Source of the DNA: an uncultured Acidobacteriota bacterium
GTDB taxonomy: Bacteria; Acidobacteriota; Terriglobia; Bryobacterales; Bryobacteraceae
Reading direction: 5' to 3'
DNA length: 57,738 nt
Assembly: GCA_902825945.1 (NCBI GenBank)
Contig: CADECY010000050.1
Location: 1 to 57,738, forward strand
The notes below the pieces were generated by a model. It was not told the origin of the DNA. It made no database searches and was given only the letters and a program-made list of their open reading frames with translations. Positions 25,659-36,209 of this stretch are shown in pieces (the first letter of the stretch is position 1; each line of letters begins with the position of its first letter). The translations under genes were made by a program, and so were the position numbers.

Positions 25659-26872
25659 AAACCATCCTGACTCTGGCGCTAGCCGCCGCGACACTCGGCG
25701 CTGTCGATCTGAAGCCGGTGATTCCCTCCGACGGTCCCAAACCCGTGGGTCCATACAGCCCCGGAATCATGGCCGGGAACTATCTCTATGTTTCCGGACA
25801 AGGAGCGCGCCGCCCGGACGGCAAGTTCGACGAGACGAACGAAGCCCGCGTGCGGCAGTGCTTCAAGAACGTCGAATCGATCGTGAAGGCGGCCGGACTG
25901 ACGATGGAGCACATTGTCTACACGCAGGTCTACCTGCACAAGGACATCAGCTACGAACTGATGAGCAAGGTGTGGAACGAGGTCTTCCCGAAGAATCCGC
26001 CCGCGCGCGCGACCCTTGGCCTGTATCGTATGCCGACCGAGACGACGGTGGAAGTGAACGCGGTTGCCGTGAAAGACCTTTCGATGAAGAAGGCCGTGAT
26101 CCCCGCCGGATATCCCAAGACCATCAACATCGCACCGGGTGTGCTCACTCCCGAACGCCTCTATCTCTCCGGATTCCTGGGCCGCGACGTGAACACGGGC
26201 AAGATCCCCGAGTCGCCGGAAGCACAGGTACGGCTATCGCTCGATCGCATGAAGGAGGTGCTCGAGGCCGCGGGACTCTCATTCAAACATGTTGCGTTCG
26301 TGAATCCCTATCACACCGCCGCGATGCCACGGCGAGTTCTCGACAAGGTGTACGCAACGTACTTCGAATTCGGCAACACGCCGGCGCGGGCGACGATCCA
26401 GGTGTCGTTCCTGCCGCATGGGGCCAATGTCGAATTCACCGCGATCGCCGCGCGCAATCTGTCGGAGCGCAGGGCCGTGCGTCCGAAAAACATGCCGCCG
26501 AGTGCCACCGCGAGCCCGTGTGTGTGGGCCGCGGAGGTCTTTTACTGTTCCGCGAAATCGGGATTCATTCCGGGCGCGAACGGCGGCATCTTCGCCGATC
26601 GCGTGGAAGATCAGGTGCGGCAGACGATGCGCAATCTGCTCGACGGCCTCGAGGAAACCGGCCTCGATTTCTCGCGCGTGGTCGCGAGCAACGTCTACGT
26701 CGACAACCTCGACGAATTCGGCAAGATGAACGCGGTCTATGGGAAGTACTTCCCTGCCTCGCTGCCGCCCACGCGCACCACGGTGGCCCCGCTGCCTCCG
26801 GTGGAGCGCACACGCGGCGCGAACGATTCGTTCCCGAAGCTCGAAGAAGTCTCGATCGTGGCGGTGAAGTAA
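25655..26872 (+). CDS. exported protein with three tandem RidA domains (arginine retained)
   Basis: Protein of 405 residues with a Sec-type leader (MKTILTLALAAATLGAVDLK). Three consecutive RidA/YjgF-type domains cover about 20-140, 145-262 and 268-400. Each keeps the conserved substrate-binding arginine region: PARATLGLYRMP, PARATIQVSFLP and PTRTTVAPLPP. The first two also keep the following acidic strand (VEVNAVA, VEFTAIA). RidA enzymes hydrolyse reactive enamines/imines such as 2-aminoacrylate, normally as cytosolic homotrimers of ~130-residue subunits. A covalent three-domain chain would mimic that trimer. Export to the periplasm is unusual. The start overlaps the cytochrome stop; the stop (TAATG) overlaps the next RidA gene. 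Confidence 0.88.
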   Translation: MKTILTLALAAATLGAVDLKPVIPSDGPKPVGPYSPGIMAGNYLYVSGQGARRPDGKFDETNEARVRQCFKNVESIVKAAGLTMEHIVYTQVYLHKDISYELMSKVWNEVFPKNPPARATLGLYRMPTETTVEVNAVAVKDLSMKKAVIPAGYPKTINIAPGVLTPERLYLSGFLGRDVNTGKIPESPEAQVRLSLDRMKEVLEAAGLSFKHVAFVNPYHTAAMPRRVLDKVYATYFEFGNTPARATIQVSFLPHGANVEFTAIAARNLSERRAVRPKNMPPSATASPCVWAAEVFYCSAKSGFIPGANGGIFADRVEDQVRQTMRNLLDGLEETGLDFSRVVASNVYVDNLDEFGKMNAVYGKYFPASLPPTRTTVAPLPPVERTRGANDSFPKLEEVSIVAVK

Positions 26873-27936
26873 TGTTGTCGCGGCGGGAACTCCTGGCGGC
26901 CTTGGCCTGCCTGCCCGCGGCGGGCGCCGCGAAGCCGCGTTCGTTCGCAAACGCGGCTGTGGTGGATGGCGTGGCGCTCGCGCACACCGCGCAGGTGGGC
27001 GGCCCGTCGGCGGAGGCGGCGATCGGCGAGGTGGGGCGCTTATTGAGGGCGGCCGGCTCTTCGCTCGATCGCGCCGTGAAGTTGAACTTCGTGTTGGCGT
27101 CCGATGACGCCGCCCCCGAGGCGAATGCTGCCATCGAAAAGACGTGGGGCAGGCGCGCTCTGAAGCCTGCGGTCAGCTTCGTCACAGGCAAACTGGCGCG
27201 CGCCGATGCGAAGGTGCTCGTGGATGCGATCGGCGTCACGGGCAAGCGCTCCGGCGGCGACGCGCAAGCGATGATCCTGCCCGCTGGTGGACGTTCGTTC
27301 GTCTCTGGACAATCGGCCGACGGCACGATCCCCGAAGCCACGCGCAAAACGATGGACAAGCTCCATCACGCGCTGAAGCACCAGGGGCTCGATTGGGCCA
27401 ACGTGATCCAGTTGAAGTCGTTCCTCGATCCGGTGGGCTCGTCGGACGAGGTTCGCAAGATCATCGACGGCTACTTCGGAAAACCGATGCCGCAAGTTTT
27501 CGTCGAGTGGACTTCGCGAAACAAGATCGAGATCGAGCTGACCGCCACAGCACCTTCAGCCAAGGAATCGATCGAGTACCTGACGCCCGCGGGCGAAACC
27601 GCGTCTCCCGTCTTCGCGCGAATCGCACGCGTGGCGAATCCGGTCACGATCTACGTTTCCGGCTTGTATGGCACTCCGGGCGCCGATGGAGCGAAACAGA
27701 TCCACGACATCTTCGCGACCCTCAAAGAGACCACGGGCAAGGCAGGCGGAAACCTGCTCCACCTCGCGAAGGCGACCTACTACGTCGCCAACGACGCGGT
27801 GAGCCGGCAGTTGAACGAGATCCGGCCCAGCTACTACGATCCCAAGCGTCCGCCCGCGGCCTCGAAGGCTCCAGTGCAGGCGGTGGGACGCTCGGGCTGC
27901 TCCATCACCCTGGATATGATCGCCGTTCCGAAATGA
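26872..27936 (+). CDS. second exported triple-RidA-like protein (arginine lost), Tat-type leader
   Basis: Protein of 354 residues. The ATG at 26872 is preferred over upstream in-frame codons since it overlaps the previous stop and starts with a twin-arginine type leader (MLSRRELLAALACLPAAGAA). Three diverged RidA-like domains span about 22-125, 128-235 and 238-354. At the position of the conserved arginine it has LKPAVSFVTG, MPQVFVEW and SKAPVQAVG, so none retains the P-x-R-(A/T)-T pattern, although acidic or beta strands such as IEIELTATA remain. It is therefore likely non-catalytic or acts on another ligand, perhaps as a structural partner of the upstream protein. Coupled to acylphosphatase by an ATGA overlap. 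Confidence 0.8.
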   Translation: MLSRRELLAALACLPAAGAAKPRSFANAAVVDGVALAHTAQVGGPSAEAAIGEVGRLLRAAGSSLDRAVKLNFVLASDDAAPEANAAIEKTWGRRALKPAVSFVTGKLARADAKVLVDAIGVTGKRSGGDAQAMILPAGGRSFVSGQSADGTIPEATRKTMDKLHHALKHQGLDWANVIQLKSFLDPVGSSDEVRKIIDGYFGKPMPQVFVEWTSRNKIEIELTATAPSAKESIEYLTPAGETASPVFARIARVANPVTIYVSGLYGTPGADGAKQIHDIFATLKETTGKAGGNLLHLAKATYYVANDAVSRQLNEIRPSYYDPKRPPAASKAPVQAVGRSGCSITLDMIAVPK

Positions 27937-28214
27937 TCGCGAGGCGGTACGTCGTTCGCGGGCGCGTGCAGGGCGTCGGATATCGGAACTTCGCTCAGCA
28001 TGCCGCTGAACTCGCCGGCGTGAAGGGCTGGGTGATGAATCGCGATGACGGCTCGGTCGAAGCTCTCGCGATGGGTGATCCGGAACAGTTGGGACAGTTC
28101 GCTGGCCTGCTGTACAAGGGCCCACGCTGGGCCGATGTGCGGCATGTGGAGGAGGTCGAAGCCGCGCCGGAAGCTTGTGCGGGCTTTCGAATCCGGAGCG
28201 TATCGAGCCGCTGA
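27933..28214 (+). CDS. acyP: acylphosphatase
   Basis: Protein of 93 residues, standard size. It has the catalytic arginine/phosphate loop VRGRVQGVGYRNF (residues 8-20) and the asparagine motif GWVMNRDDGSVE (near 32-43). It hydrolyses carboxyl-phosphate bonds such as acetyl or carbamoyl phosphate in the cytoplasm. Last gene of the cytochrome/RidA operon; the overlap of its ATG with the RidA stop shows coupling, but the link between a cytosolic acylphosphatase and exported RidA proteins is unclear. Confidence 0.93.
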   Translation: MIARRYVVRGRVQGVGYRNFAQHAAELAGVKGWVMNRDDGSVEALAMGDPEQLGQFAGLLYKGPRWADVRHVEEVEAAPEACAGFRIRSVSSR

Positions 28215-28234
28215 GTCACTTTCGGGGGCTGAGC

Positions 28235-30868
28235 CTAAAAGATGAATCGCAGCGTGAAGCGGAAAGCGCGCCCATCGTTGAGCGTGTTATTGATGATGCC
28301 GAATCCGGGATTGGTCAGCTCGAGCACCGGCGCGGCGAACTGAGGAGTGTTGAAGAAGTTGACTGATTCCGCGCGCAGGTCCACCTTGCGATCGCCATGC
28401 AAGGCGAACGAGCGCGAGATGGCTGCGTTCACGTTCCGGATGCCGCCCTTGCGAAACGTGTTCGCTCCGAGGCTGCCGCGGATCTCACCCGGACGGATGA
28501 AGCTGAACGCCGAGGCCGGAAGCATCTGTCTCGACGTGTCGGGGTTTGAAATGCTTCGCCCGAGAATCGACGGGTCGAGGATGTTGGGGCGGTCTCCATT
28601 GTCGCCATCCACGTTGCCGAAACCGGGGCCATCGGATCCTGTCAGAACGCTGAATGGCGTTCCCGTCTTGAGGAGCACGACCGACGACAGCTCCCAGCGG
28701 CCGATCGCTTTCGAGAACAAGCGATTCGACAGCGCGACGCGCGGCGTCGAATAGCTGGCGCGCGCCAGAAAGGCGTGCGGCTGGTCGAAAATGCTCAGGC
28801 CCTTCATGTCCTGGCGCGCGTTCGTTTCGGTCTGGCTCTGCGACTGCTGGCTGTCATCGCCGGTGCCGGTATTGCTGTATGCCGCGCCCCAATCGATCGA
28901 CTTCGAGAACCAGTATCCGGCATCGAGAGTAAGCCCGTGCCAGCGCGATACGACGACGGACGCACGAGCCGCATCGTAGTAGGCCCGCGATCCGTTGACG
29001 ATCTTGCGCACGTCGAACTTGGTCTGATCCGGCCGGCGCTCGTTGACCGTGGCCGTTGTCAGCGGAATTCCGGCAACCGGTACGGCGCGGTTGGTGTACC
29101 AGAGGATGAACAGCTTGTGCGAACGGCTGCCGAGGTAGCCGAGTTGCAGCCTTACGCGGTTGCCGAGCGGCGCCTCCCAACTGAAGTTGTACTGGTGCGA
29201 GTACGGAGTCTTCAGGTTCGGCGACATGTCGTAGACGGTTCCACGCGCGTTCGGATCCACCGGAATATTGAGCTGCTGGAACGGCAGCAGAAGATCGGGC
29301 GCGAGAACTTCGAACTTGCGCACCAGCGGCGGGTTGTAGCGCATCTGCGAATACGTGACCGCGAAGATTTCGCCGAAGTGCGTGCCATAGTTCGCGCGCA
29401 GCGACCCGGAGTTGCCGGGCAGCCGGTAGGCGAGTCCGAACCGTGGCGCGACATTGTTGCAATCGCAAGGGTAGGGAATCTTCGTCAACCCATTCACTTC
29501 CGAGGGCCGCGACGCGAGTTCGTAGCGGACGCCGTAGTTGAGCGTGAGCCGCCCGTTGACACGATAGGCGTCGCCCGCGTGCGCCGCCGATTCCCACAGA
29601 CGGAAGCCGCGATGGACATCGCCGGTGGCGCCGGAAAACCGGCTCGGAATTCCGAGGAGGAAATTCTCCATGGACGTGCGCCCGAAGTCGGCCCGGAAAT
29701 AGAGATTGCCGCGATGGCTGCTCACTTCGGCGCCGTTCACCTGCTTGCGCGCAAGATCGTATCCGGCATACCAGTTGTGATTCCCGCGAGTCTGGCGGAT
29801 CGCGCCGCCGTAGCGAAAGCGGTTTTGAGCCCGGTCGAGCGGAATCGAAGAGCTCGGGCCCTGGCGCGCGAGGACATTCGCGTAGTTGACCGTGGGTCCG
29901 GGGTTGTTGGCCGAAGGTACCAGTTGCGATCCGACCCGATCGAAGCTCACGGTGGCGGTGGTAACGGTCGCTCCGCTCCAGTTGCGCTGCCATGTCGATA
30001 CTGCGGTGTGCGCGCGCGTGGTCGTGTCTGGATTCATCCCGTCGACGAACTGGAAGGCGAGCACACGCTGTGCGGTATAGAAGTAACGCAGGAAGACGGA
30101 ATCGCGCGCCGTTAGCTTCTGATCGATACGCATGCTCGCGTTGTCGTCATCGACCGATTGCGGCGAGTTCGTGTTGAGAGCGCGCTCGTTGATGTCGAGC
30201 CGGTTCGGAAGTTGCCTGGGGAACCCGTCGATCAGCCGTTGGATCAAAGCTCGCTTGGCCGGATCGGTGAGACGCGGAGTCCGCTCGTCTGCGCGGGGAA
30301 CCAAAACGTTCCCGTTCACTTGTCCCCGGACGCGCGCTTGCCCCGCGTCGATCGTGAAGAACGATCCGCGCCACAGCTTGCCACCGAGGTTGAACCCGTA
30401 ATTGTTCTCATGCGCGGGCCTGACGCCACCCACTTGGAAGAACGATCGTGCGTTGAAGATGCTGTTTCCGTGCGTTTCGAAAAGGCTCCCGTGCCAGCCG
30501 GAGAACCTGCCGGGCGTGAGGTGGATCAGGCTCGGCGGTTTGTTGCCGAACTCAGTGCCGAACCAACCACGGTCGGCGCGAAATTCGGTCACGATCGTCG
30601 CTGTCGTTCCCAGGCGGATGTTCAATTCCTTGAGCGCGTTGTTGTCGATGAGATTGAACTGAACGTTCTCGTTACGCCGGCTTTCTCCGCTCGACGTGTC
30701 GGTCTTGGCGAGCAGATTGAGGTCGGTCCGGCTCGGTGCCGCGGGTTGCTCGGCGGGCGTGGCTGCCGGAACCGCTGCGGCTGGAGGTGCCGGGACGGGC
30801 GTTTCCAGCTTCTGTGCCGATCCGGACACCGCAATGATGAACAGCCACTGGGCCGGTCGCGAAAACAT
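28235..30868 (-). CDS. Oar-like outer-membrane beta-barrel without CarboxypepD domain
   Basis: Protein of 877 residues. A leader (MFSRPAQWLFIIAVSGSAQ) is followed by a Pro/Ala-rich linker (residues 22-45), a short region with only weak plug-like character, and a barrel resembling the Oar-type TonB-dependent proteins (VNGRLTLNYGVRYE, APRFGLAYRLPGNSG, LRAESVNFFNTPQF), ending in the aromatic RFTLRFIF expected for outer-membrane insertion. Compared with the 1,139- and 1,142-residue relatives later in the window it lacks the N-terminal carboxypeptidase-regulatory-like domain, and the clear ELPLNGRN plug motif is missing. It may be a barrel with non-transport function. TACACT lies 7 nt before the ATG. 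Confidence 0.82.
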   Translation of the reverse strand: MFSRPAQWLFIIAVSGSAQKLETPVPAPPAAAVPAATPAEQPAAPSRTDLNLLAKTDTSSGESRRNENVQFNLIDNNALKELNIRLGTTATIVTEFRADRGWFGTEFGNKPPSLIHLTPGRFSGWHGSLFETHGNSIFNARSFFQVGGVRPAHENNYGFNLGGKLWRGSFFTIDAGQARVRGQVNGNVLVPRADERTPRLTDPAKRALIQRLIDGFPRQLPNRLDINERALNTNSPQSVDDDNASMRIDQKLTARDSVFLRYFYTAQRVLAFQFVDGMNPDTTTRAHTAVSTWQRNWSGATVTTATVSFDRVGSQLVPSANNPGPTVNYANVLARQGPSSSIPLDRAQNRFRYGGAIRQTRGNHNWYAGYDLARKQVNGAEVSSHRGNLYFRADFGRTSMENFLLGIPSRFSGATGDVHRGFRLWESAAHAGDAYRVNGRLTLNYGVRYELASRPSEVNGLTKIPYPCDCNNVAPRFGLAYRLPGNSGSLRANYGTHFGEIFAVTYSQMRYNPPLVRKFEVLAPDLLLPFQQLNIPVDPNARGTVYDMSPNLKTPYSHQYNFSWEAPLGNRVRLQLGYLGSRSHKLFILWYTNRAVPVAGIPLTTATVNERRPDQTKFDVRKIVNGSRAYYDAARASVVVSRWHGLTLDAGYWFSKSIDWGAAYSNTGTGDDSQQSQSQTETNARQDMKGLSIFDQPHAFLARASYSTPRVALSNRLFSKAIGRWELSSVVLLKTGTPFSVLTGSDGPGFGNVDGDNGDRPNILDPSILGRSISNPDTSRQMLPASAFSFIRPGEIRGSLGANTFRKGGIRNVNAAISRSFALHGDRKVDLRAESVNFFNTPQFAAPVLELTNPGFGIINNTLNDGRAFRFTLRFIF

Positions 30869-30875
30869 TAACCGC

Positions 30876-30881
30876 AGTGTA
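30876..30881 (-). promoter_or_regulatory. candidate -10 TACACT before barrel gene
   Basis: Minus-strand TACACT with 7 nt to the ATG at 30868 and no SD sequence between. Confidence 0.4.
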
Positions 30882-30901
30882 ACAAAGCCCTGCCGGAAAT
30901 C

Positions 30902-32329
30902 TCACCGGAAGAACAGTTTCAACACGTTGGCATTGGTGTTCGACACGCTCACTTCAAGATCCACCTCGCCTCTTCCCGTCATTCGCTGCGGAACCCGTAC
31001 GTTGATCTGGTCCAATCCCTCGACCTCCGGATGCGGACCCGCCCACAACACCTCGACCGGATCCTCCGCGATTCGCACCTGCACCGCACCTGGGCGCGCG
31101 CGCACGCCGGTCGCGTAAATTGCGAGGAATGTATCGGTACCCGCGACAAGCTGAATCGGATTCGACGGCGCTCCCACCGTATCATTGCCCTGCACGTCCC
31201 GCCGGATCACCAGACCCGCCGGGCGTCCGCTGCCCGAACCGTTCGCCGCGAACACCGCCGGAGCAATCTCGCGGACCTGCAACGAGCCGATCGCGCGGAT
31301 ACCCTGGTCGCTTTCGACGATCAACGACGCATTGCCCGGCTCGGTTCCTGGTGGAACCACATAGTTAATCTGCGAAGGCGACGCGTAGAGTATCCCAGCG
31401 GGCCGTCGCGCTCCGAGCGAATCCGTCACGAAGACGCGCGACCCGGCTACGGTGAACGGGAGCACCACGCCCGCTCCCGTCTCCGTCGAGGCGGCAAGGT
31501 TGGCGCCGCTCAACGTGGCGATCGACGCCGGCGCCACATTCTGCCGGAATGAAGCAGCGGAAACGGTGTTGGCCACCGTGACCAGCATGCGGCATGCGCG
31601 TTGCGAATCCACGAATGTTCCGGAGTTGACGACGGTCGCCAGTTCGGACCAAACCTTCGCCGGTTGCGCGGGGCTGTCCCACCGGTCCGGCTGGACCCAC
31701 TCGCTCCCCGCGGGCGGACATCCGCCCGTGGTGCAGTTCAACGAGACGGGCGTTCGCGGGAAGTACAGCGACTGAATCAGCGAGTCGCCCGTGACCGGGT
31801 CGAGCTCATAAAGGGACATGAAGTTGTCGCCATGCGAATACTCCTTCACGTCAGCGCAGCCGCCCGTGTCCGCGACGCCATCGTTGTTGGAGTCGATCGG
31901 GCAGCGCACGCGGATCTCGACCGTTTGCGTCCCGTGGACATTGATGCCCTGTGTCGACTTCTGCGCGGTGCACTCCGCGTCGTTGTAGAGCGAGCAGTTG
32001 GGCGCGCGATATTGCGGATGCGTGGTGCAGCTGTTCCACTCGTACCATCCGTCGCGGCAGACCTTGCGGCAATTGCCGTAGTTGTCACAAACGTCCGATT
32101 CATGACACCAGCCGTTGAACTGGTTCCCGTCGCGTTTGACGCCATAGTTCGATGTCACGCCCCAGTTGCCGAAAGGCGCGGTGTGCAACGGAGCCGGACA
32201 TTCGGTAGCGATCTCGCCGGCCACCTTGCGGTCGCGATTCAATCCCGCAACCGACAGCCGGCACACCTGAGCGAAACACGGAATCGCGCAAAGCAGCAGC
32301 GCTGCACGAAGCCTAAACCTAAAGAACAC
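30902..32329 (-). CDS. secreted cysteine-rich protein with TIGR03437-type C-terminal domain
   Basis: Protein of 475 residues. GTG 32329 gives a leader (FRFRLRAALLLCAIPCFAQ) and overlaps the upstream stop by 11 bp. The N-terminal ~170 residues are rich in cysteine (CHESDVCDNYGNCRKVC, WNSCTTH, CSLYNDAEC), suggesting disulfides. A DSNNDGVADTGGCADV segment looks like a thrombospondin-3/dockerin type calcium loop. From about residue 245 comes the TIGR03437-like domain: VSAASFRQNVAPASIATLSG, VFVTDSLGARRPAGILYASP, SQINYVVPPGTEPGNASLIV. This domain is greatly expanded in Solibacter relatives and has no known function. It is probably a surface or extracellular protein. Confidence 0.83.
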   Translation of the reverse strand: MFFRFRLRAALLLCAIPCFAQVCRLSVAGLNRDRKVAGEIATECPAPLHTAPFGNWGVTSNYGVKRDGNQFNGWCHESDVCDNYGNCRKVCRDGWYEWNSCTTHPQYRAPNCSLYNDAECTAQKSTQGINVHGTQTVEIRVRCPIDSNNDGVADTGGCADVKEYSHGDNFMSLYELDPVTGDSLIQSLYFPRTPVSLNCTTGGCPPAGSEWVQPDRWDSPAQPAKVWSELATVVNSGTFVDSQRACRMLVTVANTVSAASFRQNVAPASIATLSGANLAASTETGAGVVLPFTVAGSRVFVTDSLGARRPAGILYASPSQINYVVPPGTEPGNASLIVESDQGIRAIGSLQVREIAPAVFAANGSGSGRPAGLVIRRDVQGNDTVGAPSNPIQLVAGTDTFLAIYATGVRARPGAVQVRIAEDPVEVLWAGPHPEVEGLDQINVRVPQRMTGRGEVDLEVSVSNTNANVLKLFFR

Positions 32330-33512
32330 CGTAGTAACGCCCCATCCAGTAGGGAAGAATGTAGTCGATGCCCGCGCCTTCGATCCGCCCTGGACCTCCG
32401 CCATACAACAGGAACGGGCTGCGCTGCCACAGGAAATCGGTCCGGATGCGCAGCGGCACGGGGATCGGCGCGCAGGCACGATCCTGATGCCTGCACGATT
32501 CGAACTGGGGCCGCAAATCGCTCCAGAGATCACGGGTATCGCGCGTCAGCCACTCGTCGAGCAGGCGGCGCGTGTCGGAATCGCGGCGCGCATCCGGTCC
32601 GCGCAACACGCGATCGAGCATGTTGAAATGTGCATTGCCGTGATCGTCCGTCGTGCGCCGCAGCAGGTCGAACGCGCGCTCGTACATCCAGCGATAGAAG
32701 CCCTCTTCTTCGTACCGCAGCAGCGAGAAGAGATTGATCCAATCGAGATTGAACTTGAAGTAGGAACTGTGATCGTCGGCGATGTCGTAGGTGACCGGCA
32801 CGATTACCGATGACGCCAGCCAGAACCGCGCATTGCGATAGGGCGTGGCGAACTGGCCGGGGTTGATCTTGCGGCCGATCTGCAGCAGCGCGAGTTGTTG
32901 ATCGGAGCGCAAACCGAACGAAGTTGCGATGGCGCCATCGGGCATGCGCACCAGCCAATCGTCGCTTTGCAGGCGCCAGAGCATGCGCGTGACGAGATCG
33001 TTGATCGTGAGCCGGATCTTGGCGTCGTCGACGAGATCCCACGCGACGGCGAGTCCGAAGAACGCGCCAGAATATTGGTCGCGCGAAGTGTTGCCAATCC
33101 AACGATACGGACGACCGCCGGCCGAGCCCTCGTTCGATCCGTGCTGCGCCTCCTCGGAGAGCACGCCTTCCGCATACGGCGAATCGGCGGGAACCGCGCA
33201 GCGGGCGAGCAGGTTGCGGCCGGTCACTTCGACCAGCAGCCACAATCCGTCGATCGCGCGTTGAACGGCCGCCAGCGATTCAGGCGTTCGAGTGGCCGCA
33301 TAGCGATACGATTCCGCGGCGAGGTAGTGACCGGTCCAGATCGCCGAATCGCCACAGCGCGTGTAGCCGGCGATCGCACTACCCTCGAAATAGGGATCCG
33401 CGATCGTGCCAAACGGCAGGTGCCGTTCGGCGATGCGCGCGGAGATGGCGAGAGCGTCGTCTTCGCCAGCCCGTAGCAGAAGGGCAGTGGCGAGAAAAAT
33501 CAGAGTTCGAAT
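32319..33512 (-). CDS. secreted helical protein of unknown function; probable ATT start
   Basis: Protein of about 397 residues. The best signal peptide (RTLIFLATALLLRAG) begins at an ATT codon at 33512, which has a strong SD (GGGAGG at 33520-33525) at 7-nt spacing. The only conventional start, GTG 33590, would add 26 poorly conserved-looking residues before that leader. The mature part is rich in W, Y and R with helical hairpins (YTRCGDSAIWTGHYLAAESY, NEGSAGGRPYRWIGNTSRDQ, LDWINLFSLLRYEEEGFYRW). This recalls alpha/alpha-toroid glycan-active proteins, but no catalytic signature can be claimed. It overlaps the TIGR03437 gene by 11 bp, so the two are likely co-expressed and exported. Confidence 0.72.
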   Translation of the reverse strand: MRTLIFLATALLLRAGEDDALAISARIAERHLPFGTIADPYFEGSAIAGYTRCGDSAIWTGHYLAAESYRYAATRTPESLAAVQRAIDGLWLLVEVTGRNLLARCAVPADSPYAEGVLSEEAQHGSNEGSAGGRPYRWIGNTSRDQYSGAFFGLAVAWDLVDDAKIRLTINDLVTRMLWRLQSDDWLVRMPDGAIATSFGLRSDQQLALLQIGRKINPGQFATPYRNARFWLASSVIVPVTYDIADDHSSYFKFNLDWINLFSLLRYEEEGFYRWMYERAFDLLRRTTDDHGNAHFNMLDRVLRGPDARRDSDTRRLLDEWLTRDTRDLWSDLRPQFESCRHQDRACAPIPVPLRIRTDFLWQRSPFLLYGGGPGRIEGAGIDYILPYWMGRYYGVL

Positions 33513-33519
33513 GGCGAAG

Positions 33520-33525
33520 CCTCCC
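33520..33525 (-). promoter_or_regulatory. Shine-Dalgarno GGGAGG pointing to ATT initiation at 33512
   Basis: GGGAGG on the minus strand, 7 nt before ATT. An ATG 2 nt upstream of the SD is in another frame and meets a stop after nine codons. Confidence 0.5.
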
Positions 33526-33612
33526 GCATAGCTGGACGCGCGACTATGCCGATTCGAGAGTAGATACAAGCCAGCGCGGAACGAACGCACCGGCTATTTT
33601 CAGGATACCGCG

Positions 33613-34967
<1,355 letters not shown>

Positions 34968-34971
<4 letters not shown>

Positions 34972-36209
34972 TCGGTGGGAAGCACGACACGGAACACCGA
35001 GCCTTGGCCCGGTTCGCTCTCGACATCGATCTTACCGCCGTGCTCATGGACGATCTTCGAAACGATCGCGAGCCCGAGGCCCACGCCTTCGGCTTTCGTC
35101 GTGAAGAAGGGGTTGAAAATGCTCTCGCGGTTCGCGGGTTCGATGCCCGAACCGCGGTCGATCACTGCGATCTCGACGCCACGCGGCGCCGGTTTGGTTT
35201 TGAGCGTGATCGTCGAATCGGGCGCACTCGCCTGAGCGGCATTGAGCAACAGATTGAAGAACACCTGCTCCAGCAACTGAGCATCGAATGGGAATCGCGG
35301 AACGTCGGGCGAGTAGTTGCGGTGTACCTCCACTTTCGGCCGCGGCTCGTGCCGCATCAGCCGCTCCGCCGCGCGGTCCAGCGTTTCGTTGATGTCGCCC
35401 GCTTCTTTGTGCAACCGCAGCGGCTTGGCGAAGTCCAGGAACCGCGTGACGAGCGAATTCGTACGGTCCACTTCCGAAGCGATGTAACCCGCGAGTTCGC
35501 GCGCAACCTCGTTCTCGCCGGTGAGGTTCTTGGCCAGGACTTCCGCCGAGGCACGCATCGTTCCCAGCGGATCCCGAAGTTCGTGCGCGGGCCCCGCGGT
35601 GAGCTGTCCGAGCGCGGCCAGCCGCTCGGACCGCCGCGCCGTGGCTTCAGCAGCTTCGAGGCTCCGGCTCGTATCGGCGAGCTTTCGTGCGGTCTCGATG
35701 TACTGGCGGTACTGGTCGCGCGTGGCCATCGCGAGTTGATGCGTCAGCAGCGCGATCATCGCGATCATCAGCAACCGCACCACGATTTCGCGTACCTCAT
35801 CCGGTGGAATCTCGTAGCGGCTGAAATCGAGGAAGAAGACGAACGACAGATAGGAAGCAGCCGCCAGCAGCGTCACCACCGCGGTTCCCAAGCCACCGAG
35901 CGACGTGGCCGCGGCGACCACCGGCACCATCAGGATCAGGTATTGCCCGCTGGCGATTCCTCCGCTCACCCCGATTAGCAGATAAGCGAGCACGAGCTTG
36001 ATCCCAATCGAGACCAGCACGCCGTTGCCCGAGCGCAGATAGCGGACGCGCGGCTCCACCACCTGGAAGATGGCCATCGCGCCTAGCAACTCGAACTCCG
36101 CGCCCGATGAATGTGGCCTCGCCAGCGCGAGCGACGCGAACAACAACAGCCAAGCCACGTCTTGTGGACGCACTCCGAACCGCGCGGGTTGCCTTTCGTC
36201 GCCGGGCAT
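34968..36209 (-). CDS. membrane sensor histidine kinase (NtrB/ZraS-like)
   Basis: Protein of 413 residues from ATG 36209, which has GGAAG 5 nt upstream; a TTG 51 nt earlier also opens the frame but would overlap the rpsA start. About six hydrophobic helices span residues 17-160 with little periplasmic sequence, suggesting sensing within the membrane or through cytosolic parts. A coiled segment leads to the HisKA box (LAALGQLTAGPAHELRDPL) with H209, and HATPase_c follows with N box FFNLLLNAAQAS, G1 DRGSGIEP, F box FNPFFTTK and G2 GVGLGLAIV. The residue four after the histidine is D213 where N or T is usual, which may reduce phosphatase activity. It is upstream of and coupled to the NtrC-type regulator. 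Confidence 0.92.

Noticed and set aside
28775..30115. 446-codon plus-strand frame within the barrel gene
   Set aside because: The minus-strand beta-barrel explains the region; this frame has no recognisable family.
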